A DNA stretch of 64,000 nucleotides from Polyodon spathula (taxonomy: Eukaryota > Chordata > Actinopteri > Acipenseriformes > Polyodontidae), in the NCBI RefSeq assembly GCF_017654505.1, contig NC_054549.1, positions 30,557,763 to 30,621,762 on the forward strand. Reading direction: 5' to 3'. Shown here piece after piece: positions 47,176 to 59,529 of the stretch; within the stretch, counting starts at the first letter, position 1; every line of letters starts with the position of its first letter. Below the pieces are notes generated by a model, which ran no database searches, was not told the origin of the DNA, and saw only the letters and a list, made by a program, of their open reading frames with translations. Both the position numbers and the translations under genes were made by a program.

Positions 47176-50100
47176 TAGAGACCTATAGTGGGTTTATTAT
47201 ATATTGGGTGCAATCAATCAATCAACAGATAGTGTTCCACTTTCTAATAAATTAAACATCTCCTTTAATAGGCAAACCATGTTCACTCGTTATTGTTACT
47301 ATGACACCCTTTATTTGATAATTCAGTGATCTTTGCTCCTCATTCCAGACCTAAAGATCACCCTTTACATCGCAAATGTTTCTTACATTGTTGCTATGTA
47401 AGATGTTAGTAGAGTAATAAGGTAAAACTTATAAGAAACTGTCAAGTAAGTGTATGCCATGGTAAAAAGAAATGTTTATGTGTTGTCCTCACTTTTAACA
47501 ACTTGTGTTGTACATTTTATAATGATTGCTCACATTTTGGGTTTATAATGATATATAAAAATGTAATGATATATATATATATATATGAAATGAAACACTC
47601 CTTTGTGCAAACACACAGCTACCAGCAAATGCGAGTCTAAGTTCAGTTTAACATCTTTCCAGAGCAAAAATTTGTACTCTGAAATCAAGAATATCTTTAA
47701 TTTAATGACAGAGTCTGTAAATGAGGAAAACTCCCCTGAGAATCCTGGCAGGACTATTTAGGTATCCCGGTTAAGTACTGCATATGAGTCAGTGGAATGA
47801 TTGAGCCTATAAAAACCAGATTCAATTTTCAAAAGCAGAATTTACTTTTGAATGCCAGGCAAGGTACAGATCGTTCAGGAATGCTTGTATTGACTCTGAA
47901 ACCTAATGGGCAGCAAAACAGTATAGTATTATCATTGTCAAACTTAATGAATAATTGTCCACCACAATTAATACACATGTGTATGAAATATGCTTTATAG
48001 TCCAATTCCTCAGCTCAGGTGTGAGAGTTAGAATATGCATGCTTTTGTTCGACATGTTGGTGGCAAACACTTAATATTTATGGGAACTAAGGGAATTGCT
48101 TCAAAGTAACCATCATTGACTCTGTAGCAGTAATGTACACTGTGCCAATGAAGACCAATTAGGCTCATCTTGCAAAATGAAAGATCTTTTCATGCTTTCT
48201 GTTTTTTTTTTTTCTGGTTATACTGCTTGCTGTGTTTATTCTCTTTGAATAGGTGACAAATTGTTCTTTCCGGTACTGTGTTGCAACAGTGTGAAGCACA
48301 TATGTCAGAAAGACCTCCAGTGATGTTTAAACATGGCTATAATTCACCGTATGACCACCACCTTGTGTGAGTTATTTTAATGGACTTTCATTATTCAATA
48401 TAGTTAGTTGCTGAATCATACTGTCAGACTGGTTTTTCATTTTCTTTTGAAAATATACTATATATATTGTATTTTTACTGAACACTGATACATTTGGTGC
48501 CTTCTACAAAAACTGGGAAATTTGCCAGGTGTTATTCCATGAATGATACGTTTGTTACATCGTTATCAGACTAATGGCAAGCCTAAGATACGTGTGGATA
48601 TGATGGAACTATCTTAATACACCAGATTTTGATAATCATAACGTCTTTGGTCTTGCTAGAAGTCTGATTTTGACGCCTTATCCCATGTAACAAACATTAC
48701 ATTTTCATAAAATGGTCCCAAGGATTTATTCTCATTTCCTTTAACCATCAATCAAGATCAGACAAAAATTATATTGCTCAGCCCACCATAAGCATTGCAA
48801 GCACTGTGGGTGTCATCCATACAGTCTGGGACACTGTATTCAGGTTTCATCGTGTCACTTATTATTTAGGGGTCTTGAGGGGCTTTAACCTATTCTCCTC
48901 TGCTCCCGTCCAGTTCCTTGGTTGCTCACTGTCATTCAAGAAACATTTTGATCCGTTGATTTCGTAACCGAATGTGATTACTGTAGTCTTTCTTGGACGT
49001 AGTTGATGAAAGTATTAAACCCCAGATCCAAGAACCTGCAGCCTGAGTGCTAATGGGTTCAGAGATAGCTGATCAGATTTCTTCTGCTGTACGTCTCAGT
49101 CAGTATTGGATACCAACATGGAAGTCAATATAAGTGACCTTTGCTCACATACACATAGCACAGGATTAATAATCCATTGCGGTTGATTAGCTAATATTTT
49201 TTATTCTGTGTATGAGAACCCAGTAACTGAGAAAGAGGTCATGTGCAGTATGTCTGTCATCTCGCAAGACCCCCGCTGTTAAAAAAAAAAACTACCATCT
49301 GGCACTTTGCACAGTCAGTTTAATTAAGGTCTCTAACCCAGAAAAACAAGTGTAACTGCATCCTGCTTAGTGCTCTAACCAACAGAGACACTGTGATTGG
49401 AAGACCAGCTTCTCCTGGCAGGTACCATTTCTCCAGAGCGTTGACAAGCTAGACATACTGTATTGGAGACTGTAATAAAAATATGTTCGTTGTCTCAAAG
49501 GTATTCAATGTGTCACATTCAAGTATGGCTTTTATACTTGGTGCTGACATGTCAGCTATAGCTTTATGAATCACATTATGATTGATATCCATCAGAGATA
49601 CCACATAAAGGACACAATGGGCTACAGTAGAGTATCAATTTCATCCTCAGATATACAGATTGACCTAGGTACCATTCTTCTTTTCTTTAGTGGATTCTCT
49701 TACACCAACGGGCATACTGTTTGTATATAATGCTGGCTAGAACAGCAAAGTGTCTGTATTATTATAAGAGCTAATGCAATTGGGTGGAATGGCGCTGCAA
49801 TATATTGTGTAAAGTAACTGCTTATTGACAGCAATATGTTACACACTTGATGGGGATGGGGGTTGAGTTGTTTAGACAGTATTTATTGTGAAATTATTGT
49901 ACCTGAAAAACAGCAAAACACAAGCTGAAGTCCAGTGCCTAGAACAGTGGTGTGTAATTGAAAAACAATGTATTTGACAAATTACAAGTACATATACAGC
50001 AGTTTAGCATCAATCCATCTTGGATAAGTATGTGTGCATGAAATAGCACAGTCAAAAATATACTTTCATTTTTTACCATTGATTCTGCTTTTCTTACAAA

Positions 50101-53100
50101 CAGACTTAAAAATGAAATACAAAATATAATTACCTGTGAAAAACAGCATTATACATGTTGAGCTTCAGCTCCAGTATACAATATTTAGGTAATTGAAAAC
50201 AATGTATCTGGTAAGGGCATGTCAATATAGTGTTTACACTTACAAATTACTTTTCACTGGTACTCTCAGTTTTGACAAATACAGAAGTAAGCTTGATTCA
50301 ATTGATAGTAATTTAAATCCCAAAGTAAGTCAAAAAATGTAGCAGCACATGGTTTATTAACAATGAGTTGCTATGTTAGATATCAGTAGGTTTGAGGCCT
50401 TATTCAGCATTGTGTCATTCTGTAATGTCATAGTTAACAATCTACTAAAATTCTGCACTACCAATGGGCTAGACATGCCACATCGAGTGTAGAAACTTAA
50501 CAAGTATGCCAGCCCTGCATATAAAATACACAACACATTAGCAACTTGAGTTAATCAACATCCGTTTTATGTAGTTCTTATCACCAGCTTATCATCATGT
50601 TTTTCTTTTTCAGCAGTCTTGCTGGTTTTATGATATTTTATAAACTAATCAGAAAAACACTAACAAGTATTTTGAATAAACTGACAAGCTATTGGAGTCT
50701 GTTATATCATGCACTTCTCAAATAATAATAATAATAATAATAACTCACCTCCTCTGCCTATCAGGGGCCTCAAATCGAAACCAAAGCCTTTTAAACAGTA
50801 CAGTACTAATCTTTATAAATGTGGATTAAATCAGTCTCACATTTTGCAAATGTGAAAAGTTCTGTGGTGGTACATAACCAATCAGCAGTGATAGGAGGAG
50901 TTAAATCAGTCTCATGGAGCTAGCTTTAGAGAGTAGGGGGGTTGAAAAAAGCTTCACTAGAGTTCCAAAAGCACTATCTCGTAAGCAGTAGAACCTCTTT
51001 GGAGTGGCAATTCCTCTCCTCCAGCCTTTTCAAAGCAGAACAGAAAGACAAGTATTTGTTCAAGAACTAAAGCAATAATGTACTATAAAGTCTGGATCAA
51101 AAACATAGGCTTTAAAGGGACAGTACACAATTGAAAACAGCTCTGTGTAGGGGTAAGCAACTATGGCTCTTTCTGTCAATTCTATTGCAAGACTACTTCA
51201 ACCAGTTTAGTTGGCCCTGCTGAAGAGAAACTAAATAATTAGGCACCCCTGCCTAAAACAAAGTCTTGTAATGGAACGGATGGCAAAGATCGGATCGCAA
51301 AGGCTGTCTTGGCTGATGGGATACTGTATAGTACATAAACTTTAATCTTTATGACTTCCACATTTCATTGAATTACCTTGCCGCTCCAAACAGCACATTC
51401 AGCAGACTGCCTTCGGCATGGGGATTTTCAAAGGAGCAGACAGATCTTTGCAGTTAAAGAAAAAGCACTGAACATGTTTAAGTATCTCACTCAAGTGGTT
51501 ACTTTGCCAAAAAGGTTTGTCAGTAAGTTTATTGACCTTACATACCAATATAAGGCCTACAGTCATGGTGAGATCTAAGTTGGTGTCAGGCCACATTATG
51601 AATCGTGGGTGTCTCTGACACATTTAGACCCCCTTCTGATAACTGGAGTTGTGTCAGCTGTACAGAAAAATACTTCAGTTTATGGCCTAATCAACTATTA
51701 CTTTTTGGACATGATTTTATTAAAGCATTTTTTTAAACAATATGTTAGTATCTTTCTTAATCACATATTTAGGACATGTGTAACACAAAGGTTTTACAAT
51801 AGTGTTTTCAGTGCACTGCAGCACTACAGTAAAATAAGGCCTCTATTAGTGACAGAACACCAAACACTTATAGCAGGAAATTGCTTTTCTTTGTTATTCC
51901 TTTCATTTTTTCATATGTTGCACGACATCATTTTTTTACGTGGATTTGGTGTAAACAGCAATTGAACAATCTCTCAAATGTCATTTTAAGATACTAAGTT
52001 ATGTGATTATAAAATCATCAAAACCCAATTTGGAAAAGTAGTATTATATCAATTTGTTTGTAGGTGTTTCAAGTTGGAAAATGTATATGACATCTTGATA
52101 ATATGTAGTTCTCATCACAGATTTTTGATTTGTTTAAATTCTGTAGATACCAACTCGTTTGGTGTATTTTTTGTATTTATTTTTTTGCTAAGGCATGACA
52201 ATTCCATATAATAATTTAACTTCACCAATTTTCAAATAAATGTATTTTGTGAAGCACAGTCTTGATATATTTTAAAAGTTGTAATACAAAATTTAAAATT
52301 CCAGTCTCAAGAATAGCCTATACAAAATGTAAGAAGTCTACCGATATCACCTAATATTAATATATCCTACATTATTTTTGGAATCTACTCCCACCGTAGT
52401 TTTGTGTTGTTTAAGAGATTACCACTAGATGGCAATATTGCAAAAACTTTGTTACCTTACCGTATGTTTGGATTTGTATGAGATAGTGTACCATTATTTA
52501 GATATGGTGTTTGAAAGGAGGTATCACTGCAGTGTCCAAAACAAAAGGTTTAAATGGTATATAAATATATTATTTCAGGAAATTTCTGACAAAATACCTT
52601 ATTTTAGGCTGTGCAGAAAGAAAGGTAAACACTGCAGTAATAAATAATGTTTAATATGTTTAATAGAATAAGATATATAGGTGGTTTTAATTGTATTTAA
52701 TAGTGCTATGAAATGGTTTTCAATGATCATGGCATTGTGATATTTATGTAATGAACCAAGCATTGTTATTTAACAAAGTGAGAAAGATATATTTCTAAAA
52801 CATCTCTACTCATTAAATCATTAAAATGTTGGCAATTATTAACAAGGAGTAACAGTTTGTTACAATACAATGTTCCAATTAAATTGGCACTCATATAAAA
52901 TTAATATGATCTTCTTCTTCTTCTTCTTCTTCTTCTTCTTCTTCGTATGACTGGTTTCACAACCCCCAAATAGCACTAGTCTCGGATTACACAAATTTAA
53001 TTTAACTAAAGTAGTCTAAGATTAGTGCTCATCTCTATGAGGTCATCTGACAAAAGGACCAGTTGTTATAACCCCTCGTTTTCTCCCTAATTTAGAGAGT

Positions 53101-54489
53101 CTGATATGTTCCCTCACCGCTGCAGTGGGGGCTCTCGGATACCATGACCAAGACAATTGTCTCTTTATACCCAGGAGCTTGAGTGCCGGTGTCTGCTAGT
53201 TTTATATAATATTCCTACTTGGGAGTATTTTAAGAGTTCTCAGTAAAACCGAGAAACTAGCAGAGTTGTCAAATGTCACTTTTACAATTAGCTGCAGCTC
53301 ATTAGTGACAGCAGTCTTATTCAATAGTGCATTCTTTCACTTAAAACTTCATCTACAACCCTCAGTATATTCCAGAGGCCAGTCTTCTGAGATGTCCAAT
53401 TATGATGGTTAATTATAAATTATAATTAAATTTCTTTAAATAGAACAATGGTTAAAAGCTTTGTTGAAGTTGTGACATGTGAGAGGTAGGCTATGGAACA
53501 AACATTCACAGGTTTCTTACTGGAAACCCAATGGTGTTTAAAACTGCTGCACACGTTTACGTCAATTAGATGAATGCAAGAGTGCATAGAACGATCCATT
53601 GACCTTAAAATGTTAGAAATTTTTTAAGTGAAGGACTTAAACTGTTCCCAATTTCTGAGATATTTCCTTAAGATGCAGGCTTAATGTTGTTGTTGTTTGT
53701 ATTGATTTCTGGAAACCAGGAAGACTTAAAGGAAGGTGGTGTCGTACAATAGGGGCAGCATATTTGGGCTGGTAAAGGCAGAGACATCCAGTCACCTTCT
53801 GCTTTGAGTATGGCATATACTAATTTAAGAAAATAGTTTAGTTGTTGCATTGGTTTGCATTATTTGTTCAATATTGTGAAGCATTATATTGGATAATATA
53901 GTTCAACTAGTTCCAGCTGATCAGATTGTTGTTATTCCAATGAATAGGGCAGTATTTACCCACTGGCATGGCATAAATTATGTTCATAAATAATAATAAC
54001 ACATGTAATAAATAAATAATACAAATGTATGGATGATCTATAGTAAATATAAATCAACGTGCAAGTGCACACGTGTTCAGGGGTAGAGCCTTCTTCTAAC
54101 TGTATATCAGTATTCATCACATGATTAGTCTTTAAGTGGCTGGTTAGGAGGGTGGAGAGCAGAGCTGTGATATACGGAGATGTGTGGAACGTGTGGAAAT
54201 GTCTTTGAGAATTGTTTTGTAGTGTGTAAGAGACGTCAATTCTCACAGTTTGAGCAGCCAGAACTGCATGCGATGATATATCTTATACAATAAGAGACGC
54301 CCTACTCACAATCTATTAAAGTATATAAAAGAAAGAGATGGGAATGGAGAGAAACATGAAATTAGATAGCGAGGTAGAGATGACGACAGATTCTTCTTTC
54401 AGTGGGCTGGTAGCAATCAAATTGGGTATCCAAACCTCCACCACTGAGACGAATACACTGTTGCTGATAATTATGAATATTGTACTTAC
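47176..54489. other. Gene-free AT-rich stretch
   Basis: It contains a short AT run (47566-47587), (AAT)n at 50721-50742 and (CTT)n at 52911-52944. A minus-strand donor-like GAGGAG|gtgagt near 50747 follows a short open segment (LWFRFEAPDRQR) without a good acceptor. A moderately GC-rich, unassigned patch lies at 53040-53200. Open frames such as 51609-51965 have no support. No gene is called. Confidence 0.35.
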
Positions 54490-54533
54490 TAAACCCTTCT
54501 GTTCCTCAATGTATCCACCAAAAAAGTCTTCTT
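54490..54533 (-). CDS. Candidate internal exon, acidic
   Basis: On the minus strand a strong pyrimidine-rich acceptor (gtattttttgttttag) and a strong donor (GGTTTA|gtaagt) enclose 44 bp. The open frame reads EEDFFGGYIEEQKGL after two bases of a split codon, ending in phase 0. The acidic run before two Phe resembles FFAT-type (EFFDA) motifs of proteins tethered to the ER, but this is weak. The plus strand of the same region has a competing donor (AATACAG|gtgagt at 54551), so strand is not certain. If real, it belongs with the minus-strand candidates at 55507-59529. Confidence 0.35.
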
Positions 54534-55038
54534 CTAAAACAAAAAATACAGGTGAGTGTGCACTTTTGCCAGACATCTCTTGATATAAATATTTATTTGT
54601 GTGCAGAAGAATTATCTGTACAGGTGAGTAATGTTTTATAACGAAGAGTAAGCAGTAAGGTGAAATGAGTTCAAATATAGGATTGCATAAGGTGCAAACA
54701 AAAATTGGGTGTATTGCCTGTACAGTAGCTTGCTTTGAATGGACTACAGGTAAAAAGCACTTGCAAGGCACATTTATTCATTCAACACATGCAATACTGA
54801 AGACATTCTTGCCAACAAAAAGTACAGTTTAAATCAAACTACACATATTCAAAATGGGACCGTGCGTGCAAGCTGCTGTCATTTTAGCAGCCTGCAGATC
54901 AACTGACCATTACATAGAGAAACCAGAACATCAAAATCAGTGAGATTTAAAAAAAAAAATAGGTGTGGAGTTTTTGAATACCACAGTAAAATGAAAGGTC
55001 ATTTCCCTTATTTTAGGAGAGAGACTTAAAATGAATAC
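54534..55038. other. Possible intron
   Basis: AT-rich sequence between two minus-strand exon candidates; nothing else recognised. Confidence 0.3.
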
Positions 55039-55206
55039 CAAAGAGTTTGAAAAGTGTTTCAGACTCAGCAGACTAAGCTCTGACTCAACGATCTCGATCC
55101 TGTCCAAATGACAGAAATATGAGTCGAGCCCGCTAGATGTTACTATGCTGATAACGGAGTCCTTCACAGCATTTAGCTTCCTGTTTCCCAGACCAGTAAT
55201 CATTAT
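55039..55206 (-). CDS. Candidate internal exon
   Basis: On the minus strand the acceptor tgtatcctcccag|ATAATG is followed by 56 open codons (IMITGLGNRKLNAVKDSV, then SSGLDSYFCHLDRIEIVES and onward). They run to a weak donor, TTTG|gtattc, which gives an exon divisible by three. Alternating hydrophobic residues suggest beta strands. It is GC-richer than the surroundings. It does not join in phase to the flanking candidates at 55507 or 54533, so either an exon is missing between them or the donor is wrong. No family was recognised. Confidence 0.35.
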
Positions 55207-55506
55207 CTGGGAGGATACACATCAAATATTTAAACATTTGAGATTCTAAACTCTAATTCATAGCACTGCAACTGGGTTCATTTACAATGAAGTGCTGAAT
55301 TGTAGAGATCAACTGATTAAATCAATAATAATAAAAAAAATAAATAAAAAAAAAAAACAATTGATGTGACTCTGATTTTACAGATTTTACACTATAGATA
55401 AGCATGAATGATCAGCAGGTAGTAAGTTCACCAGAAATGTGTTAATCTTGTTTGAATGTGTACCACAAACCCCCTCAGTGTCTATTTACTGACAGGTACA
55501 ACTTAC

Positions 55507-55550
55507 CTTCCACTACATGAATGAGGCTCCTTTATTGCAAATGGGAATGT
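55507..55550 (-). CDS. Candidate short internal exon
   Basis: A 44-bp minus-strand block lies between an acceptor (tcactctcaaattcaag) and a strong donor (GTGGAAG|gtaagt). Only one frame is open: TFPFAIKEPHSCSG, leaving two bases for the next codon. The donor is excellent but the acceptor is ordinary. Lying between the LINE and the 55206 candidate on the same strand supports it slightly. Confidence 0.3.
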
Positions 55551-56159
55551 CTTGAATTTGAGAGTGACATAAACATAAAGAAAGTATGAACTATGTACAC
55601 AACTTAATATTCAGAAGGACTTTAAAAAGCCTCTTTTTGTTAAATTGTAGATTTGAAAAGTTATCATTTTGATGTAAGATGTAACTACTGAAATTGTCAG
55701 ACACAGTGGTTATTCCCAGCTAGATTTCCATTAGATGAGAGTACATGTTGAACTTCATGCTGATTTGAACTTGGCTCTCGCCAAGATAAGCACCAACTAA
55801 GACGTAGCTTTGCAGTAAAACAATGTGATCCATCTGCATCGCCATCCATTTGCATTGTTTTCCAGCGGATGATGTAGATATCCTTCTGTCTGGCTCCAGG
55901 GATCAGCTCATTTTGCCTCCCCAGCGCATCAGCACACACAACGGCTGTGATGCTGGCTCCGGGGATCAACCCAGTGCGGTCTCCCCAATTCATCAGCATG
56001 ACAACCGTCTGGATTGAGCTAAGTAGGGTACATCTCTGGGGTCTTCAAGTGGACACCTTCCACCCTCGGTGTTTCGTTGACTAGCCCACAACACCTCAAG
56101 AGGGCTCAACAGTGATTCTGGCGTCCCAGCATCACCCCCCTCCATCCCCCACTCAGCTC

Positions 56160-56560
56160 AGCCCAGCTTACTTACCTGTACATCAGCGTTGCTTTCTTTC
56201 TGTTGTGCTTGAGATCCCCATCCAGAATCTTTCCGTCTCAACCACAGGCAGTTGCTGCTCCTTTCAGCTGCTTCAGATAAGTTCTTCACTGTGCGACACA
56301 ACTCTTGGCCACTAAACCCGACATCTCTGAGAAACCAGGTTGTAGAGTGTGCCACAAATCCTCAACAACCCACTCTCCATCCTCGCTGTTCCGCTTCAGC
56401 AGCTAGTTGAGCATACCGAAGTTTCTTCCTCTCATACGCCTCATCCACAGCATCTTCCCATGGCACTGTTAATTCTACCAGATGAACAAGCCGTGCTGAT
56501 CCAGACAACAAGCCAATGTCTGGTCGAAGGTTAGTGGTGGCAATCTCAGGTGCAAAAATA
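56160..56560 (-). pseudogene. LINE restriction-like endonuclease pseudogene
   Basis: The minus strand reads NLRPDIGLLSG, then LVHLVELTVPWEDAVDEAYE, RKKLRYAQLAAEAEQRGW. These carry the Asp (RPD), Glu (VELTVPWE) and Lys (ERKKLRY) signature of the PD-(D/E)xK-like nuclease of R2/R4-type LINEs. A TGA interrupts just after AEQRGWRVGC at about 56358-56360; homologous elements carry Arg here, so a CGA-to-TGA change is likely. The frame then continues (GFVAHSTTWFLRDVGFSG) to about 56160. Confidence 0.8.
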
Positions 56561-57829
56561 AGCCGTTGCCCAGCATCTTCCAGTCTCTAGCAGCTTCCAG
56601 TTGTCCTGAGCGAGGCTTGGTTTTAATACCTTTTCTTGGTGGTTGCTCTCCTGGACGGAGGAATATTGTCTTTTGTGTGTAATGCTTTGATGGAACTGGT
56701 GGCAACTTATTGGTCAGGTTAGGCTTGTCTTCCAATGCTAAGGCCAAACCTCGCAGCACCTGGTCATGGCGCCAAGTAGACCATCCTTGGCTAAGATCCA
56801 CCTTACATCCTGTCAAAATGTGCCTTAATGTTGTAGGTAATGAACACAAAGGACATGAGGGATCCTCACCCACCCAGAGGTTTAGGTTCTGTTGTGATGG
56901 GAGAACATCATATGCTGATCTGATGAGGAAACTGATCCTCCTCTGTTCCATTGTCCATAGGTCTTCCAGCTGATCTTGCGTTGTTCCACACTCTCCCATC
57001 TCATCCATTCTCCCTGCTTGGCCTGGGAAATGGCCTTTACACACCTGATCCTCTCCTCCTGCTTTTGCATCTCATTGACTACCAGCTTCCTCTGTTGAGC
57101 CGGGGTTTGTGCCATGCAAGAGGAGCTGAACTGAGACCAAAACCTCCTTTTCCATGCTGAACTTGCCCCATAGTATATCTGATTCGAAGGGCAGCCTTAG
57201 CATCTTCCACAGCTTTCTTTGTTGTCCATTTTCTTCCAGTTTTCAACACAGGTGCTGCCTCCCTTACTCATTTGTCATGTGAATCTACTAATGTAATTTC
57301 CCTAGTCGGACTTTGGCGCACTTAAACTCCTCGGTTAGAGCACAGATTGGTAGCTGCAGTATTCCTTTACCATAAAGTCCCACTTTGCTGAGGCAGCATG
57401 GAACTCCTAACCATTTCCTGACGTATGAACTGATTAAAGCGTCCAGCTTCTCAACTGTTGTCAAGGAAACCTCGTACACAGTTAGTGGCCACATCAGTCT
57501 TGGCAGTAGACCAAATTAAAAGCACCAGAGTTTGTTTGCCTGGTTAAAGCGCTGCTGTCTATGCTCTTCAACCCTTCCACTGCTTGTTGTCTGACTTCTC
57601 CCACACAAACTGTGTCCTTTAGATCCCTGTCATACCATCTCCCTAGACTTTTCACTGGCTTCTCGGACACTGTTGGTATTGCCTCACCATTAATGTAGAA
57701 CCTTTTATCTACTACTTTACCTTTAATTATAGAGATGCTCCTTGATTTAGTGGGCTTGAATTCCGTTCGTGCTCATTCAATGTTATTGGTTAATTTGTCC
57801 AGTAACGATTAGTGCAGGCTACTGTTGTA

Positions 57830-58620
57830 GTCATTGTTGTCATGTTATCCATGTATGCTCGAATTGGTGCTAGTCGCATTCCAGAAGCCAAGTGCTCTCC
57901 TCCCACTACCTATTGTGATGGCCTTATAATTACTTCCATTGCCATGGTAAAAGACAGTGGAGAAATGGTACATCCTGCCATTATTCCAATTTCTAGGCAT
58001 TGCCATGTAGTGTTGAATTTTGAAGTTGAAAAACTAAATTGCAAATCTCCAAAGTAGGCTTTCACTAAATTTGTTATTGTCATTGGTACGCTGAAAAAAT
58101 CAAATGCTGCCCAAAGAAGTTCATGTGGCACTGAACCATATGCATTAGCCAAATCCAGGAATGTCACATGGAGCTCCTTCCTCTCCTTTTTTGCTGATTG
58201 AATTTGTTGCCAGATTACGCTGATGTGTTCTAAGCATCCTGGGAAACCTGGAATGCCTGCTTTTTGTACTCAAGTGTCAATGAAGCAGTTCTTTAATAGG
58301 TAGGTTGTCAATCTCTGAGCAATAATGCTGAAGAAAATCTTGCCTTCTACGTTTAATAGGGAAATAGGACAAAACTGACCGATGCTTGTAGAATCTTTTT
58401 CTTTTGTTATAAAGACTCCACCTGCTTGACGCCATGCTCTTGGCACAACCTGTTTTTCCCATGCCACTTTCATCAATTTCCACAGGATTCGTAGAACTCC
58501 ATAAGCATTCTTGTATACTATGTGTGGAACTCCATTAGGCCCTGAAGATGATTTATCCAAATTTATCTTTTCAACTGTTCCATTTAACCATTTGATCGTG
58601 GCAACAATTAGGTGTCCCAA
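57830..58620 (-). pseudogene. LINE reverse-transcriptase pseudogene
   Basis: The fragments are SSGPNGVPHIVYKNA ... WRQAGGVFITKEKDS ... QFCPISLLNVEGKIFF (58600-58270) and TFLDLANAYGSVPHELLW ... IMAGCTISPLSFTMAME (58167-57930). These are fingers and palm motifs, with the first catalytic Asp in FLDLANAYGSVPH. The catalytic box at 57844-57855 reads Tyr-Met-Asp-Asn instead of Tyr-Met-Asp-Asp, so the second metal-binding Asp is lost. Frameshifts separate the two fragments. It cannot be active. Confidence 0.85.
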
Positions 58621-58640
58621 CAGAAGGTCAATTATCTACA

Positions 58641-59088
58641 TGTAATGTCCACTGCAGAGGGTATTAATGCTATTAAAAACTGAACAAATATGCTTTTATG
58701 TTATATTTTGATCTCTATCGTGAGGCCGCTTTAAATTTATGTAACAGATTAAAACACGTTTCAAAATTTCAAAGTCCTATTTGCTAAGAAAAATGCTGGA
58801 GTTTGAAAAAAAATAACATAAATGATATCACATGTTTCTCTTTAGAATTGTCAATGCTTTTATAGTTGGAGGCTCAGAAACGGTTTCTAGCATTTACAGA
58901 ATTGATATATACCGGTTTATCTTTATAAACAAAACTCAATGTATTCATTGATATATTTTACTTTAGCTTTATTTGTTTTACCAAGCTTGATATTGTAAAT
59001 CAGCATGTTGTTATCAGAATACACTTGGTAAAAACACAGCCAAAGGCAGAAGTTTCTCAATTGAGGTTTCATTTTCATCCTTATGTAC
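58641..59088. other. Possible intron or exon extension
   Basis: Between the LINE and the candidate exon at 59089. The minus-strand frame stays open below 59089 to about 58923, and a G|gtaaaa donor at about 58980 is an alternative exon end. Otherwise AT-rich. Confidence 0.3.
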
Positions 59089-59152
59089 CTTTCTTGAAAA
59101 CTGGGCAGTACATCACTGATTCTCAAAGATAATAGCACATAGTCTTCTAATG
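59089..59152 (-). CDS. Candidate exon joining in frame to 59437-59529
   Basis: On the minus strand a textbook acceptor (ttaccattttcttcag) and a donor (CAAGAAAG|gtacat) bound 64 bp. The open frame reads ALEDYVLLSLRISDVLPSFQE; the first Ala codon is completed by the G left over from the preceding exon. It leaves two bases. The string LSLRISD resembles a segment in VPS13-type lipid-transfer proteins, which have repeated beta-strand modules, but I could not confirm this by alignment. An alternative end at about 58981 would add roughly 36 residues. Confidence 0.5.
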
Positions 59153-59436
59153 CTGAAGAAAATGGTAATGTAAACATTTGTCTAATAATGTTGGTGTAAC
59201 AAAACGAACTTCAGTAACAGCTTCATTCCATTTCATGACATCTCAAATACCTCAATTATACAGTCTGCAGAGCCATCCTGCCTAATAAAAGCTAGGGAGA
59301 TTTAAAAAGTGACAGAATGGGAGCATCCTAATGCAGTGAAAAACAGAAGAAATAATGACCTCCCACTGTGATTCTTTTAGTTCCCCTGCAATGCTTTCTC
59401 TATTGGATGAAAAAAAAAAAACATCAGTAGAAATAC

Positions 59437-59529
59437 CACACAGCACAAATGTAACACTTCTCACATCCACTTGTGGCACGGAGATTTGCAGCTCCAGGTT
59501 AATGGTTACTCTCTGGGGTACTGGCTGAA
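59437..59529 (-). CDS. Candidate exon with beta-strand-like repeat pattern
   Basis: On the minus strand the acceptor is gtgtcttctctcttag and the proposed donor GTGTG|gtattt, giving 93 bp (two bases, 30 codons, one base). The frame reads QPVPQRVTINLELQISVPQ, then VDVRSVTFVLC, alternating hydrophobic residues typical of beta strands. The leftover G joins the next exon (59152) exactly in frame across a 284-bp intron. A competing donor (GTGGAT|gtgaga) would break the frame. No protein family is certain; a VPS13/bridge-like lipid-transfer protein is a guess. Confidence 0.5.

Larger units (their letters stand above)
55690..58640 (-). mobile_element. LINE of the restriction-like-endonuclease type (R2/R4/NeSL-like), decayed
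   Basis: Reading right to left on the minus strand, the recognisable order is reverse transcriptase (about 58620-57840), a thumb or connection region (57494-57288, MWPLTVYEVSLTTVEKLD and SYVRKWLGVPCCL), a CCHC zinc knuckle (about 56870-56810, CPLCSLPTTLRHILTGC) and a restriction-like endonuclease (about 56560-56350). It ends with a 3' UTR to about 55690 containing two diverged GCTCCGGGGATCA-type units. The 5' end is truncated inside the reverse transcriptase. This order identifies an RLE-bearing non-LTR retrotransposon; the exact clade was not determined. It lies between minus-strand exon candidates and is probably intronic. Confidence 0.85.

Noticed and set aside
54316..54771. 151-residue minus-strand open frame
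   Set aside because: It is long by chance standards but has no single coherent protein character and crosses good splice sites. Only the 54490-54533 segment is kept as an exon candidate.
55697..55999. 100-residue minus-strand open frame
   Set aside because: It is the 3' UTR of the RLE-type LINE, built from two diverged repeat units, not a gene.
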